A DNA stretch of 64,000 nucleotides. Source: Phyllostachys edulis. Taxonomy: Eukaryota > Streptophyta > Magnoliopsida > Poales > Poaceae. The position numbers were made by a program, and so were the translations under genes. Location of the stretch: contig CM070568.1 in assembly GCA_036346405.1 (NCBI GenBank), forward strand, positions 29,733,072-29,797,071, given 5' to 3'. The notes below the pieces were generated by a model. It was not told the origin of the DNA and ran no database searches. It saw only the letters and a program-made list of their open reading frames with translations. Of this stretch, positions 11,040 through 22,537 are shown in pieces (position 1 is the first letter of the stretch; each line of letters begins with the position of its first letter).

Positions 11040-12434
11040 TGGGGCTTGAGGAGGAACAGTAGCAGGGGCCAAAGGAGGAACAGCTGGATCAATAGAAGCC
11101 CTTGGAGGAGGAGGAGGACGACGAGTGTAGCGCTGATGAGTAGTCAAAAGCTGTTCCATAGACTCAACACTATCTGACAGGGCAGCTAGTCTGTTGTGAG
11201 TCTCATTCTGGAACTCTAGTTGTGCTGTCCTCATCTCCTGCTGAGTGACCTTAACTTGTAGCAGATTATTGAGGATCAATTGTTGATTTTGAAGAATCTG
11301 TGCAAGTGTCACCTGTCCCTGAGCATCACCTGCAACTGCCTCCTTTGGAGCATCCTCTTCTTGCTTACCTTGCTAAATTGGAGGGCCTTCTCATGGCTTG
11401 TATGGCTTATGAGTTTATCCCAAACCTCCATGGTACTCAATCTTGCTAAGTATCAAAACCATAATGTAGGGAGCATAGTAAATTCTTTTGACCCTATCAT
11501 TCTTTGAATTAGCTATGCCCCTAATAATGACTTCCACCACATCAAATTTTCTTCCATGCATGATGTTATCAATAATGTTCCAAGCATGTCCTCTCACTGC
11601 ATCAAAATTTCCACTCTTTGGGAAAAAAATATGATTAATAATTCTATTAATCATACTAGGAATGGGCTTAAGACCATGTATCTTCCCCGGGGTATACCTG
11701 ACATTCTGATCATAAAAGTCAGTCCAAGCAGGAGCAAGCAATGCAGGACTATCATAGAGCTTCTCCCATGTGCCAGATGGTGTTCTCAAGACACGCTCAA
11801 AATCTGCCTTAGTGCACTCCAAACATCTGGTCACTGTCATCCATTTCATTGTTGAAAGATCTGGAGACACATGCACAGTGGCATAAAACTGTCTTATGAT
11901 CTCCTCATCGTAGTCATTCCTTAGAGCTACGAGATCATGAAGACCTACTTGCTGAAACATCAGGTACACACCATTATACTTGTCCAAATTATTGATGTGC
12001 TGCCATTTCATCCACTTATGATCCGCAAAATTTCTATGATGTCCATACAGCTTCTCATAGACTTGCTCTTGAAATTTTGTGTGGAATCTTGGATTGATGG
12101 AGTTTGAAGGGAAGAGGTACTGATTTATGTGTCGCTTGATAGCAAACTGATCAATTGAAATCATCCTTAAATCGTCCTAAGGCTCTTCTGGCTCTCCCAT
12201 TTCCTCATCTGATCCTGCTAGATCTTCTAATTCTGTTTCAGATTTAGCTCGAGATGAATTTTCCTCACTTTCTGGCACATTGACTGCGGGACCTTTCCCT
12301 CTGTCTTGCACTGCTTTTTGTCACACTTCTGGAACTTCTTCAGCCTGACCAGGAGCTACCGGAGGCTGGGATGAGGAGGATTGACCTCTTCCGATGCCGA
12401 TGGACTTGCGAGTGGCAATTCTAGTCCTTGGCAT
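11040..12434 (-). pseudogene. Sirevirus env-like / downstream ORF, degraded
   Basis: The minus frame starts with ATG at 12434 (MPRTRIATRKS), then an acidic stretch with two in-frame stops. A 249-codon open segment (11415-12164) follows, with KWMKWQHINNLDKYNGVY, IIRQFYATVHVSPD and KWMTVTRCLECTKADFERV, and then a glutamine-rich coiled coil (11040-11312). This wording is that of the plant transposon-protein domain found 3' of pol in copia Sireviruses, where it occupies the env-like position. It lies downstream of a copia RNase H on the same strand, which supports that. Its function is unproven. The 3' end is cut by LTR A at 11039. Confidence 0.65.
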
Positions 12435-13388
12435 CTTTACACAAAGAGGATAAGTTACAAAGAGTTCAAAAGATCAAACAAAATAGAATTAATTTTGAAT
12501 GGAATGATATTTTTGTTCTGTCAGGATAATCGATAGTACCACCATTATCGGGCTGGTACGACCGCATCATGGTGGTACCGCGCTCAAAGAGCGGTAGAAC
12601 CGTTTTTCGGACTGAGTTTTAGAGCAAGAATTTGATTGAGATTTTTGATGTTTCTTATGGAGTGAATCCATGTAATAGATGTATAGTCATCATAAAACAT
12701 CAATTTTATCTATTTGCCCAACTAGAACTTCAAATAATCATCCACATTCTAAATTAACCCTAAAATGTGATCTAGGGTTCCAACAAATAGGTAAAACGAA
12801 GATCAAAAGGGGTTTTACCTTTAGAATTGAAGGAGATGAACCCTAGAGATGCAAGGAATCAACTCAAGTTGAAGAAACACCGAGGAACTTGTGAGATTTT
12901 CGAGTGGATTTTGGGTTCCTTGGAGAGAAAGAGAGAGGCCAGGAGAGGAAGTGAAAAGGTTGAAGGCATGCAGTCGAACCGTTCGAGAGTAAAAACGGAG
13001 ACGAAGAAGTAACCGCACAGCAATTAATGCCCAAAAACCAACCGACGCGGTAGTACCGCTTCTTTACCATTGGTAGTACCGCACTAAGGTCATACCGTGG
13101 TTCTAACGCAGGTTGTATCGCACTGTGGTCAGACCGCGCTTAACCCGCTGGTAGTTCCGATTTTCCTGAAACTTTAGGATTTGGCTCTGGATTTTGATAA
13201 TTATGCAAATGATCCTTAGTTAAGCACTCAAACAAATATCATTTAGGATCATTGTACATCGAATAGACTAATGTTTATCTAAGAACATAATTTTTTATGA
13301 ACATAATAATCTTTAATAATTGTTTTGAAAATATTTTCAAAAAGGCTTCAAATAACACCAAATGAAGCAAAATGCATGAGGCAAGAGT
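12435..13388 (-). other. Sirevirus spacer with GGTAGTACCGC palindromes
   Basis: Noncoding stretch between the copia RNase H and the env-like frame. Two clusters (about 12535-12605 and 13045-13160) repeat the motif GCGGTAGTACCGC with variants such as GGTCATACCG and GGTTCTAACGC. Short open frames at 12821-13070 have no recognisable domain. Confidence 0.6.
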
Positions 13389-13607
13389 TCAACCAACATT
13401 TAAATAGTCTATGACATTTAATTCATTCCTCAATTTGCAAAAGCGGCCTTCATCTAATGGTTTGGTAAAAATATCCGCTAATTGATCTTTGGTCCGAATG
13501 TAGCTAATTTCAATATCTCCGTTGCTCACATGATCTCTCAAGAAATGGTGGCGAATATCTATATGCTTGGTTCTTGAGTGTTGGACTGGATTATTGGCTA
13601 TTTTCAT
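13389..13607 (-). pseudogene. Ty1/copia RNase H C-terminus
   Basis: The minus frame reads NNPVQHSRTKHIDIRHHFLR, then DQLADIFTKPLDEGRF. These are the closing motifs of copia RNase H, with the conserved TKHIDI and DIFTKPL blocks. Everything upstream in pol is missing: the domain begins abruptly at 13607 against LTR sequence. Sirevirus-type from context. Confidence 0.9.
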
Positions 13608-14096
13608 GGCAGACGATCAGGTCACTTTCGGACGGTCCGAACGGCACATGGTAGTACCGCCGAAGGATACGCGGTCATACCGCAAAGCGGTAGTTCCGCC
13701 CTATAAACTCCAGTACTACCGATTTCCTTGTCAGTTTCATAGATGACTTTTCAAAATGAATTCTAAGTGCATGCATGATCCTAAATTGATCCAAAAAGCA
13801 CAAGAACATGCTATCAAGCTACTAGTCATGATCCCTCTTAATAGTACGGCAGTTAACCTATAATCCGGTATTCCAACCATTTCTCTTAAGACTGGTAAAG
13901 CACAAAAGGATCCTAGACTACTTGTACCTTGTCTTTGAGCCATGTAGATCTTCATGTTGTCCTTTAGCATGCATCTTCAAGTCATCAAACTCACCAATGG
14001 GACTTAACCTTGTAAATACTCAATAAACACGTTAATCCCATATTCACATATTATCATAAATTACCAAAACCATTTTTAGCGACCTAGATGCTTTCA
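13608..14096 (-). repeat. Truncated Sirevirus LTR
   Basis: On the minus strand this begins TGAAAGCATCTAGG at 14096 and continues GGTTTTGGTAATTTATGA, the typical start of grass Sirevirus LTRs (Angela, Maximus and relatives). It contains further GGTAGTTCCGCC-type motifs at 13640-13730. It runs straight into the RNase H fragment, so most of the internal region was lost by deletion. Confidence 0.7.
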
Positions 14097-14108
14097 CCAC
14101 CGCCCACA

Positions 14109-15045
14109 ATGGCCGAGGTACTCGCTCTAATTGAGCGTAACTGCATGGATCAGACACGCATATTGGAGCAAATTGCGCGCAACACATCCACTGTGTCGGG
14201 ATTGTCAAGTGGAGCAGGAGTTTCCGCTCACCGAGCTCATGGGGGGCTTGCTGATTTTCAGCGAACCAATCCCCCTGTATTCTCAAGTTCTGAAGATCCA
14301 ATGAAGGCAGAGGATTGGCTCCGTGCGATCGAGAAGAAGTTGACGATTGCTTAGTGCTCTAGATTTGAGAAGGTCCTATTTGCAAGCTATCAACTCGACA
14401 GGGCAGCGAACGCATGGTGGGACAACTTCTATGTCATGCAGCCCGAAGGTCACGTTCCGACTTGGAACGAGTTCAGGGCGGCCTTCCGGGAGGCGCACAT
14501 TCTGGATGGCGTCATGATGATCAAGAAACAACAATTCCTTGCTCTCAAACAAGGAAGGAAGAGAGTGACTGAGTATTTGCATGAGTTCAACTTCTTAGCT
14601 CGATACGCTCCTAATGACGTCTCCATCGATGCCCGTAGACAGAGCCGATTCATGAACGGTCTGACGGAGGAGATGTAGTTAGCTTTGGCTGTACACGACT
14701 TCCACAACTTCCAACATATGGTCAACAAGGCCATTGTGGTGGAAAACAAGATCAAGGCTTTGGAAGAATCACAAAAGAGAAAGAGGGCCGCTCAAATTTC
14801 AGCAAGCGGTGGTTTTGCGAAACCACGCGCTTGGCAGCCCAATCCGCCTAGATTTCAAGCTCCAACACCACCAAGGCCACCAACCTTTGTACCCCGCCCT
14901 CCACCACCAAATGTGCAGCCAAGAGGTAGGGGAAGTTAGCCCCCAAATAGCAGCAACTTCAGACCAAGTGTGACTTGCTTTCACTGCAGTCGTCCGGGGC
15001 ATTATGCACATCAGTGTTTGGTGAGACAACGTGGCATGCCCTGAG
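14109..15045 (+). pseudogene. Chromovirus Gag
   Basis: The frame starts MAEVLALIERN. The capsid core DFQRTNPPVFSSSEDPMKAE is followed by DWLRAIEKK, an in-frame stop at 14352, AANAWWDNF, TWNEFRAAFREAHI and the usual LTEEM, then a second stop. After a proline-rich linker, a CCHC zinc knuckle CFHCSRPGHYAHQC is encoded at about 14977-15018. Gag assembles the particle and the knuckle binds RNA. Four stops make this copy inactive. Confidence 0.85.
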
Positions 15046-15165
15046 TCCACCCAGCTCCAACTCCAGCTCCAGTGCGACCGGCACTACCCCCGAGGGCAGT
15101 GGCCAAATCTACTCAAGCTCCAACATGTGGTCAGGTGAACCACGTCACTGTCGAGGAGGCGATCG

Positions 15166-15504
15166 ATGCATCAGACGTCGTTTTGTCTCGTAAATTACAG
15201 TCCAGTTACTGTCTTGTTTGATTTGGGAGCATCACATTCATTTATCAAGAAGGGTTTTGCTATACAACATCAATTTGAATTGCATACACTTCAGCCACCA
15301 TACCACATTCAGTCACCGGGATCAGTTTTGCAAACCGATCAAGTCAGTTGTGACATCAAAGTGGAGATTCAGGGGGTAGAATTTTTGGCAAATTTAATAG
15401 TGATAAATTTAGTGGGGATAGATGTCATTTTGGGAAAGGATTGGCTGTCAAAAAATAAGGGGGCAAATAAATTGTGCTCAGCGGTCAATTTCTGTCACAA
15501 GTGA
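15166..15504 (+). pseudogene. Chromovirus protease
   Basis: The frame contains VTVLFDLGASHSFI, where an intact retropepsin has DSGA: the active-site serine position is leucine here, a probable inactivating change. VDVILGKDWL-type wording (IDVILGKDWLSKN) marks the end of the domain. It is out of frame with gag before it and RT after it. Confidence 0.8.
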
Positions 15505-15559
15505 AGATGGAGATCAAGTCGTTTTCGTACCAAGAGTTGTCAGTTCTCATCTTTACGCT

Positions 15560-16330
15560 CTGAAAGTGAGTACCACTCTTGAATTAGAGAAGGTACTAGT
15601 GGTTTGCGAGTACATGGATGTTTTTCCCAAAGAACACCCAGGCATGCCCCCGGATCACGAAGTTGAGTTCGTGATCAAGCTTCCTCCCTGTACCGCGCCA
15701 ATTTTAAAACGGCCGTATCGAATGCCTTCCAACGAGTTGATGGAATTGAAGGAACAACTTAAGGAGCTACAAGATAAGGGATTTATTCAGCTGAGCTCCT
15801 CTCCTTGGGATGCCCAGCAATATTCGTCAAGAAGAAAGACAAGAGTTTGCAGATGTTTGTTGACTACCGTCCGTTGAACGAAGTCACGGTCAAGAACAAA
15901 TATCCACTTCCCAGGATTGACGACTTGTTTGACCAGCTGACTGGAGCCCAAGTATTCTCCAAGATTGACTACGATTGGGCTATCATCAGATCAAGGTCAA
16001 AATTGAGGACATTCCGAAGATGGTATTCTCCACTCGATACGGCTTGTATGAGTACACCGTCATATCCTTTGGCTTGACAAATGCATTGGCCTACCTCATG
16101 AGCCTTATGAATTCGGTTTTCATGGAGTATCTGGATAAGTTCATCATCATGTTTATTGATGACACCCTCATCTACTCCAAGTCTGATGAAGAACACGAGC
16201 AACACTTGAAGCTTCTGTTGGAGAAACTCCGCGAGCATTAGCTTTATGCAAAATTCAACAAATGCTAGTTTTGGCTTAGGGAAGTCAGCTTTTTGGGTCA
16301 TGTGCTATCCAAAGGTGGTGTAGGTGGTGT
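15560..16330 (+). pseudogene. Chromovirus reverse transcriptase
   Basis: Blocks in order: FPKEHPGMPPDHEVEF, PYRMPSNELMELKEQLKEL, then after a frameshift MFVDYRPLNEVTVKNKYPLP, DDLFDQLTGAQVFSKIDY, a second frameshift, IKVKIEDIPKMVFSTRYGLYEY, and the polymerase box FIDD at 16152-16163 in place of the usual YVDD or FIDD. At least two frameshifts and two stops (near 16240 and 16267) are present. Confidence 0.85.
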
Positions 16331-17189
16331 CACCATTGATCCAAGCAAAGTGCATGATATATTGAACTGGGAGCAGCCCAAAAGCGTCACCGACATTAGA
16401 AGCTTTCTCGGACTTGCAGGCTACTACCGCCGGTTCATCAAGAACTTCTCTAAAATTGCGAGGCCGATGACCCATCTATTAAAGAAGGAGGAGAATTTTG
16501 AATGGTCAGTGGAATACAAAGAAATCTTTCAGGTCTTGAAAGAACACCTGACCAAAGCTCCAATGCTCATTCTACCGGATATTCACAAGAGTTTCGATGT
16601 ATACTACGATGCTTCTCACCATGGGCTCGGTTGCATGCTTATGCAAGAGGGCCGAGTGGTGGCGTATGCATTGAAGAAATTGAGACCTCACAAAGTGAAT
16701 TATCCTACACACAACTTGAAGCTAGCAGACATAGTCTATGCTCTGAAGATTTGGCGATATTACCTCATTGGTAAACGTTGCAAGATCTATACTGATCATA
16801 AGAGCCTCAAATATATTTTCACCCAAGCCAATCTGAACTTGAGGTAAAGGAGGTGTCTTGAGTTTATCAAAGACTATGATATGGAACTCTAATAGCACCT
16901 AGGGAAAGCTAACGTGGTGGCCAATGCGTTGAGCAAAAAATCTCAGTGTGATTGTCTGTCGGTAACACCCACTTCAGAAGGCTTGTGCATTGAACTGCAA
17001 CGTCTGAGCCTCGAGATGGTTGTGGAAGGGTCTGTTGCTACCCTAACTATGAAACCTACCCTAGAAGACCAGATCAAGATGGCCCAGAAGAGTGACAAGG
17101 GTGTGGAGAGAATTAAGGAGAAAGTAAAGACCAGTAAGGCCAAGTGTTTCTTTGAAGACAACCACAGTGTCTTGTGGTTCGGGAAATGA
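16331..17189 (+). pseudogene. Chromovirus RT connection, RNase H and integrase N-terminus
   Basis: An open stretch of 184 codons (16293-16847) contains SFLGLAGYYRRFIKNFS and then the RNase H motifs DVYYDASHHGLGCML, KLADIVYALKIWRYYL and TDHKSLKYIF. A stop follows at 16845. A short gap of stops leads to KANVVANALSKK, the last RNase H block. The frame then runs to a stop at 17187 before the integrase. Confidence 0.85.
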
Positions 17190-17921
17190 TTGGTTGTGCC
17201 AAAAGACATGAAGCTTAGGAGATTAATCCTTCTTGAATACAAAGATTCTTCCTTCTCCATTCATCCGAGAAGCACAAAGATGTATCAATACTTAAAGCAA
17301 AAATTGTGGTGGACTCGGATGAAGCGGGAGATCGCCCGGTTCGTTGCCGAGTGTGACATATGTCAACGGGTGAAAGCCGAGCACCAAAGGCCAGCGGGCA
17401 CACTTCAGCCCCTCCCCATTCTCGAGTGGAAATGGGATGAGATCGGGATGGATTTCATCACCGGACTCCTGAAAACGCAGCAAGGGCATGACTCTATATG
17501 GGTAATTGTCGATCGGTTGTCGAAAGTTGTTCATTTTCTCCTCATCAAAACCTCCTATTTGAGAAGAAAATTGGCGGAGTTATACATATCCAGAATTGTG
17601 TGTCTCCATGGTGTGCCAATGAGGATTGTTTCAGATCGAGGTACTCAATTCACCTCGCATTTCTGGAAATGCCTCCATGAAGCTATGGGAACTCAATTAT
17701 ATTTTAATACCACATACCACCCCCAAACCGGAGGCCAAACCGAGAGGGTAAATCAAATTTTGGAGGATATATTGAGGGCATGTGTGCTGTCCTATGGCAA
17801 GAGATGGGATAAATGTTTACCATTTGTGGAATTTTCTTATAACAATAGCTTCCAAGCTAGCCTCCAAATGTCACCTTTCGAAGTGCTATATGGGAGAAGA
17901 TGTAGGACACCCCTCCACTAG
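17190..17921 (+). pseudogene. Chromovirus integrase
   Basis: A 243-codon open frame. The HHCC finger is visible as HPRSTKMYQYLKQKLWW and CDICQRVKAEHQ. The DDE core is visible as IGMDFITG (D), IVSDRGTQFTSHFW (D) and GGQTERVNQILED (E). The core looks intact, but the frame has a stop at both ends (TGA near 17187 and TAG at 17922), so it cannot form a full Pol protein. Confidence 0.9.
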
Positions 17922-18056
17922 TCTGAGATCGGAGAGAGACAATTATATGGCCCGGACTTGATAAATGAAGCCAGAGAGCAAGTTCGTGTAATCCAGGAGA
18001 GACTTTAGACGGCTCAATCTCGTCAAAAGTGTTATGTCGACCGTCGTCGACGCAAG

Positions 18057-18386
18057 TTGAGTTTTGAGGTGAATGATTATGTTTATCTTAAGGTCACCCC
18101 GATGAAGGGAACACATCGTTTCCAAGTCAAGGGCAAGTTGGCATCTAGCTACATCGGTCCATTCCGAATTCTAGATAAGCGAGGATCGGTGGCCTATCAG
18201 TTGGAGCTACCACCATCACTTTCATATGTGCATGATGTTTTTCATGTCTCACAACTAAAGAAGTGTCTTCGAGTCCCGACCAAAGCCACCACTTTGGAAG
18301 AACTTGATTTGCAACATGATCTCTCTTATCGGGAGTACCCGATTTGTATTCTTGAAGCAACTTGGGAGCATGAGGACAAATCTTGA
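18057..18386 (+). pseudogene. Integrase C-terminus and truncated chromodomain
   Basis: FEVNDYVYLKVTPMKGTHRF is the GPY/F-side module of gypsy integrases, followed by KLASSYIGPFRILDKRGSVA and the conserved HDVFHVSQLKK. The frame should then enter a chromodomain, but it reads EYPICILEATWEHEDKS and stops. The middle of the chromodomain is therefore deleted. In intact members this domain targets heterochromatin. Confidence 0.8.
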
Positions 18387-18458
18387 AAATTCAATGGAGC
18401 AATCAGTATCACCACCTATTTATCGAACCAACGGAATCTCGGGGTCGAGATTCTTTTT

Positions 18459-18471
18459 AAGGGGGGAGGTT
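18459..18471 (+). promoter_or_regulatory. Polypurine tract
   Basis: AAGGGGGGAGG followed by TT, immediately before the TG that starts the 3' LTR at 18472. This is the plus-strand priming site of the element. Confidence 0.8.
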
Positions 18472-19388
18472 TGTCATAGACCCAATTTTTATTAATTAGA
18501 ATTAATATGCAACTCATGAGCATGCATTTGATTTCTGGATCATTTGCACAAATTATTGCATTTGTAAAGTTACAAACCAAGTTTAAACATATAACTCAAA
18601 TTGAACCTAAAAAACATAAATAAATACTTATGAAATTCTCTAGGAAATAATTTATTTAAATCTTATAATATTTATCATGAATAAATATGAATTTTCCCAA
18701 TTTTTAGAAACCAAATTAACCCTGATAAAATTCAAACCCTATTCCAAAAGCCCAAGTTGTAATTGATTTACAAATAAGCAAATAAAACATGAACAATGAG
18801 GTTAGAAAATTTAATTGTGTACTAGGTCTTCCCAGGAACCTTCCTGCAAAATTTTTGAATTTTAGGAATTTATTTGCTATTTTTAACCGCCGAACAAATT
18901 AGAGGAGTTTGAATTGCAAATCAGCCAAACTGTTTGACACGGACCCGACCGAACCACTTGACTCGACCAAACCCACTCGGCGAACCCGATCACACTAGGC
19001 TTCGACCCACTCGCGCTTGAGCCGCTAACAACCCAGGCCCGCTTGTCAGGTCGTCCTTCTACCTCGGGCAAGCGACGCACAAAGCGCGAGCTCCACGCGG
19101 CCGCACGCTCTGCCCCAAGTCGAACCGACACCGTGAATCCACCACCCATTTCAACCACTCCAGTGCTTCGCTCGTTCACGCTGTCTCCATCCCCGTCCAT
19201 TTCTGCCCTTAACCTGCCTCCAAACTCTCTCATTCTCCTCACTTCTCCTCTCGGTGTTGAGGAGGAGGAAGCTAACTCGCGCAATCCGCTTGGGTAAACT
19301 TCCTTCCACCGCGTCCTTCTCTATCTCTGTTCATTGTCGTGTGCATTCGAGCTAACCCGAGCCTTTCTTTTTGCTAGTAGACTCCGGA

Positions 19389-22038
19389 ATGCAATCGTCG
19401 TCTTCGTCACCGGTGGCTGCGCACCGAAAGCCACCACCTTGTCCATTTTCCTCTCCGGTGAGCCATTTTCGCTCTTATGTGTGTCACCTTGTGTTCTAGG
19501 GTATAACAATAACTTTTCCTCAATCAATTTGTCTGATCATCTGCAGGAGCCCGTGGATCTTGGACTTTCTCTTTTTTTTTCGGCCGAAGATCTCCCTTCC
19601 GTCCCCATCTCTGACGTGGTAAGGCATTCCCCGATTCCACGCTTTGACACCACCTCCTAGGTTCCCTTAAGCCTTTTCGACATATATTTGCCCTTCTCTT
19701 TCTTCAGGTTGTCTTCTCCACGAGGAACCTCATCGCCATTGTAGCCATCACCGTCGACAAGCTCCCTCAGTACCTCTCCGACCACCATCTCCACTCCGGT
19801 AGGTTCCTGGACCTTGTAGTAGCACATGCACGCACTAATTTGCCCACAATGCTTTAAGTGCACAGTGCGGGGTGGACCGGTGGACCATTGACCGTACATG
19901 TTGACCTTTGGTCCATGCACTATTTGCATGGACCGAGCCTATGACATGGGGGTCCCACATGTCAATAGGTTCATTCGGAAATTAAATGAAAACGAAAAAA
20001 CAATATGCAGTGGACCCCACATGTCAGTGACAGAGGCTAGGTTAAGCTGTGTATAAAAATTATTTAATGCATTTAAAAATTCCTAAGTGATTTATATTTA
20101 CACTGAAAAATGTTTAAACTTCAAAAATTCGTAACTAATTCAAGTTAAATCCAAACTGAGTGAAATCAATTTTGATGGTTTCCAATTTTCTTGTAATTTA
20201 ACTTGGAATTGGTTGGAGACATGTTACTGCCCCATAAAATTCCAGAATTCAAATTCATTTTGGAAACGAATTATTTTTACACTAGAAATTGATTTAACTT
20301 CAAAAATTCATATGAACTTCAAATGAGATGAATCAATTTTTGTTGGTCAAAAAAAATTATTCTCTATCTAACCATGTAATTTTTATCTCCACCACTGTCC
20401 TGCAAATTTTTACGAAATGTTTGAATTCAGATGAATAGTAACAGAACCTTGATTTTCAGCATTTTCTCAATTGCTGATTTTCAAAAGGCTATAACTCACA
20501 CATATAAACTCCAAATGAATTAATTTTTTCACCTACATTCATGATCTCACTACTATATAAATTTCATGTATTTTTTAGCGCTTTGAATTTTTTGGCTTTT
20601 CTCTATGTTTATTCAATGTGTCTTTCTACAGAATCCGAAGTGTCGAACGTGAACAATTACGCAACTAAGAGCGAACAAGTGGACTTTCAACAAGGCAAGC
20701 ATCACTTTGCATTTACTTTTGCATACAGTTTGATCCCAAAATTTCTACTTTAGTTACTTTGAATTGCAATGATACTTGTTTGCGTGCTATTTTGATATGT
20801 CGATATTTTGTGAGTTGTAGTTAGTTATGTCCTACTCTTGCTGGTTATCCTTGATATTCCCATTACAAATATGCTTAATTTAGATGTTTGTGATGATGTA
20901 TCTATTATTCATGTTAATGCTTAGCCATGCAAGTTTAGTAGTTACGGTACTCTGATTGACGGGGTTAGCACGTCAATTGTGGGGAAACACTAAATATTTT
21001 TATTCTTATGCTTTTGTATAGATCTTCGCATCTGGTTGTTAATTTTAAATTTGTCAAATTAAAAATGATTTGGGTCTGGACAAGTGGTTAGTAGTGTGGG
21101 TGTCTTTGTGCATGAGACTTCGGTATTGTGTTAGTCTTGTCCGGACCATTAAGGACCGAACTTTTGTGCCGTCGTTAATGCAAGTAACACTCATACTTCC
21201 ACATGCGGCATATGGGTGCTATTTGGTTAAGTAAGGGGAGGGTTTTATTTGTTTGGGTCCCAGGTGGTGTGAGGATATGTGTGTTCGATCATATGTTCGT
21301 AGGATCCGATGCAATTTTCTATAATGTGCATGGGAGCACTATTTTTCTTTCTTTACATTGTATCAGTATCTCTAACACAACTTGCGAGCCCACTGAGCAA
21401 GCTCTATATGTAGCTTGTACTGAGTTTCAGTTCATCTCACAAGGGGGACTCAACTCAATAGGGCCTTCTTGCTAAATAATACTGAATCTCGATTTCCCTG
21501 GCTGACATACCTTAGGAAGTGTGTTCTTATCCAGAGGCTTACGGGCTAATCGAGTCATGTGGGTAAAGTAGTACTCCCCTATAGGGATTAATCTATTCGA
21601 ATAGTCGTGTCCACAGTTACGGACGACCACTTGGATTCGGGAGACATCATTGTTAGACTTCAAATTAAAATTGACATGGTCACAACTTAGTATCAGAATG
21701 AATGGGTATTCATGCATGTTAGTTTATCAAAGTGGTATGCCACTTTGTATTGTTTGATCTATATATCTATCACTATTATATGTACTTCTTTTTATTAAAA
21801 TTTTGTTTACCAAATGGCAATTTGAAACTAGTATGTGTAGATTGAAAATTGGTGCATTTTCTGCAAAACTAAGCCACTAATGCCTCTCATTTGGATAGCC
21901 TCTAGCATGTATAATTTTATTTTTTGTAAGACTTGCAAGTACATTTTGTACTTAACCGGATTGTACACTTGTTCAGGTGAGGAAGACTACACGCTCGATC
22001 AATTCATTAGCGCCGATTTCAGCGACGCTAATGAATAA
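19389..22038 (+). CDS. LTR-borne five-exon gene for a small acidic protein (LTR D copy)
   Basis: Proposed coding segments: 19389-19457 (69 nt, starts ATG, ends CCG before GTGAGC), 19547-19618 (72 nt, after CTGCAG, before GTAAGG), 19708-19798 (91 nt, after TTCTTCAG, before GTAGGT), 20632-20694 (63 nt, after TTTCTACAG, before a GC donor GCAAGC) and 21977-22038 (62 nt, after TTGTTCAG, ending TAA). All four joints keep the frame (phases 0, 0, 1, 1), giving about 118 codons with no internal stop. The start is serine-rich (MQSSSSSP) and the end acidic (GEEDYTLDQF, then SDANE). A noncoding first exon may end at 19293 before GTAAAC. No domain is recognised. The last two exons recur in LTRs A and C, with a longer version in B. 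Coding status is inferred from splice logic, not shown. Confidence 0.55.
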
Positions 22039-22464
22039 ATGTTGTTTCTAACTCCCAGCCAGTTGCCTTTGGGTTTGGGCACACCTTGCTGGACCTTTTG
22101 GTTTATTTAATTTATTTCCGCTGATACTTGATGTTAAACTTTGAATTTGGCCGATCGGTCGCTTTTGTAATAGTTGTAAACTTAAGTACTGTGTTGGATG
22201 TCACTTGATATATCAATGTATGACTTTTGTATGACTATGATTGACGTTGATAAGGATATGTGCTTGTTGGTCGCTAATCTTGGGAACCAACACGGGACAC
22301 CTATCCGCTATTTTGAAATCCTCTTTATTTCCTTTAAGTGTGGATTCGACTGTTGGAGAACCGGTCACCATGTAGCACTCGCAGGGGAGCGGTATGCATG
22401 GTCACCATGGCTCTAGCTTAGCCGGGTCTTCTCACTAAAATGCAGTTAAATTGGATTTCAATCA

Positions 22465-22537
22465 TGTGAGGCCCAGAGTTATTTTCATAAGACCGGAAAG
22501 GTCTCGGTCTTACGAAAATAACCCGGGGGTCCTCACA
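22465..22537. repeat. Hairpin at the right end of LTR D
   Basis: TGTGAGG at 22465 mirrors GTCCTCACA at the LTR end. Inside, 18-nt arms (22478-22495 GTTATTTTCATAAGACCG and 22505-22522) pair with one mismatch around a 9-nt loop. It could affect RNA 3' end formation or be a small insertion sharing the LTR terminus. Confidence 0.7.

Larger units (their letters stand above)
14097..22537 (+). mobile_element. Chromovirus (Tekay/Del-like Ty3/gypsy), 5' LTR missing
   Basis: Plus-strand order is gag, protease, RT, RNase H, integrase, chromodomain remnant, polypurine tract and 3' LTR. The gag start lies 12 bp after the Sirevirus LTR end, so the 5' LTR, primer site and leader are gone. All genes carry stops or frameshifts. 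The 3' LTR ends at 22537 inside Helitron sequence. The expected target duplication on that side would be GATTC (22538-22542), but the left partner is lost. Confidence 0.85.
18472..22537 (+). repeat. 3' LTR of the chromovirus (LTR D), about 4.07 kb
   Basis: Begins TGTCATAGACCC directly after the polypurine tract and ends GGGTCCTCACA. From about 20080 to the end it matches LTR C (62200-64000) block by block. It contains the five exon-like segments described separately, a CG-rich leader zone (about 18890-19300) and a hairpin at its right end. Confidence 0.75.

Noticed and set aside
8660..22537. LTR A and LTR D as the 5' and 3' LTRs of one chromovirus
   Set aside because: They share layout but not sequence over most of their length, and a Sirevirus remnant with missing leader lies between.
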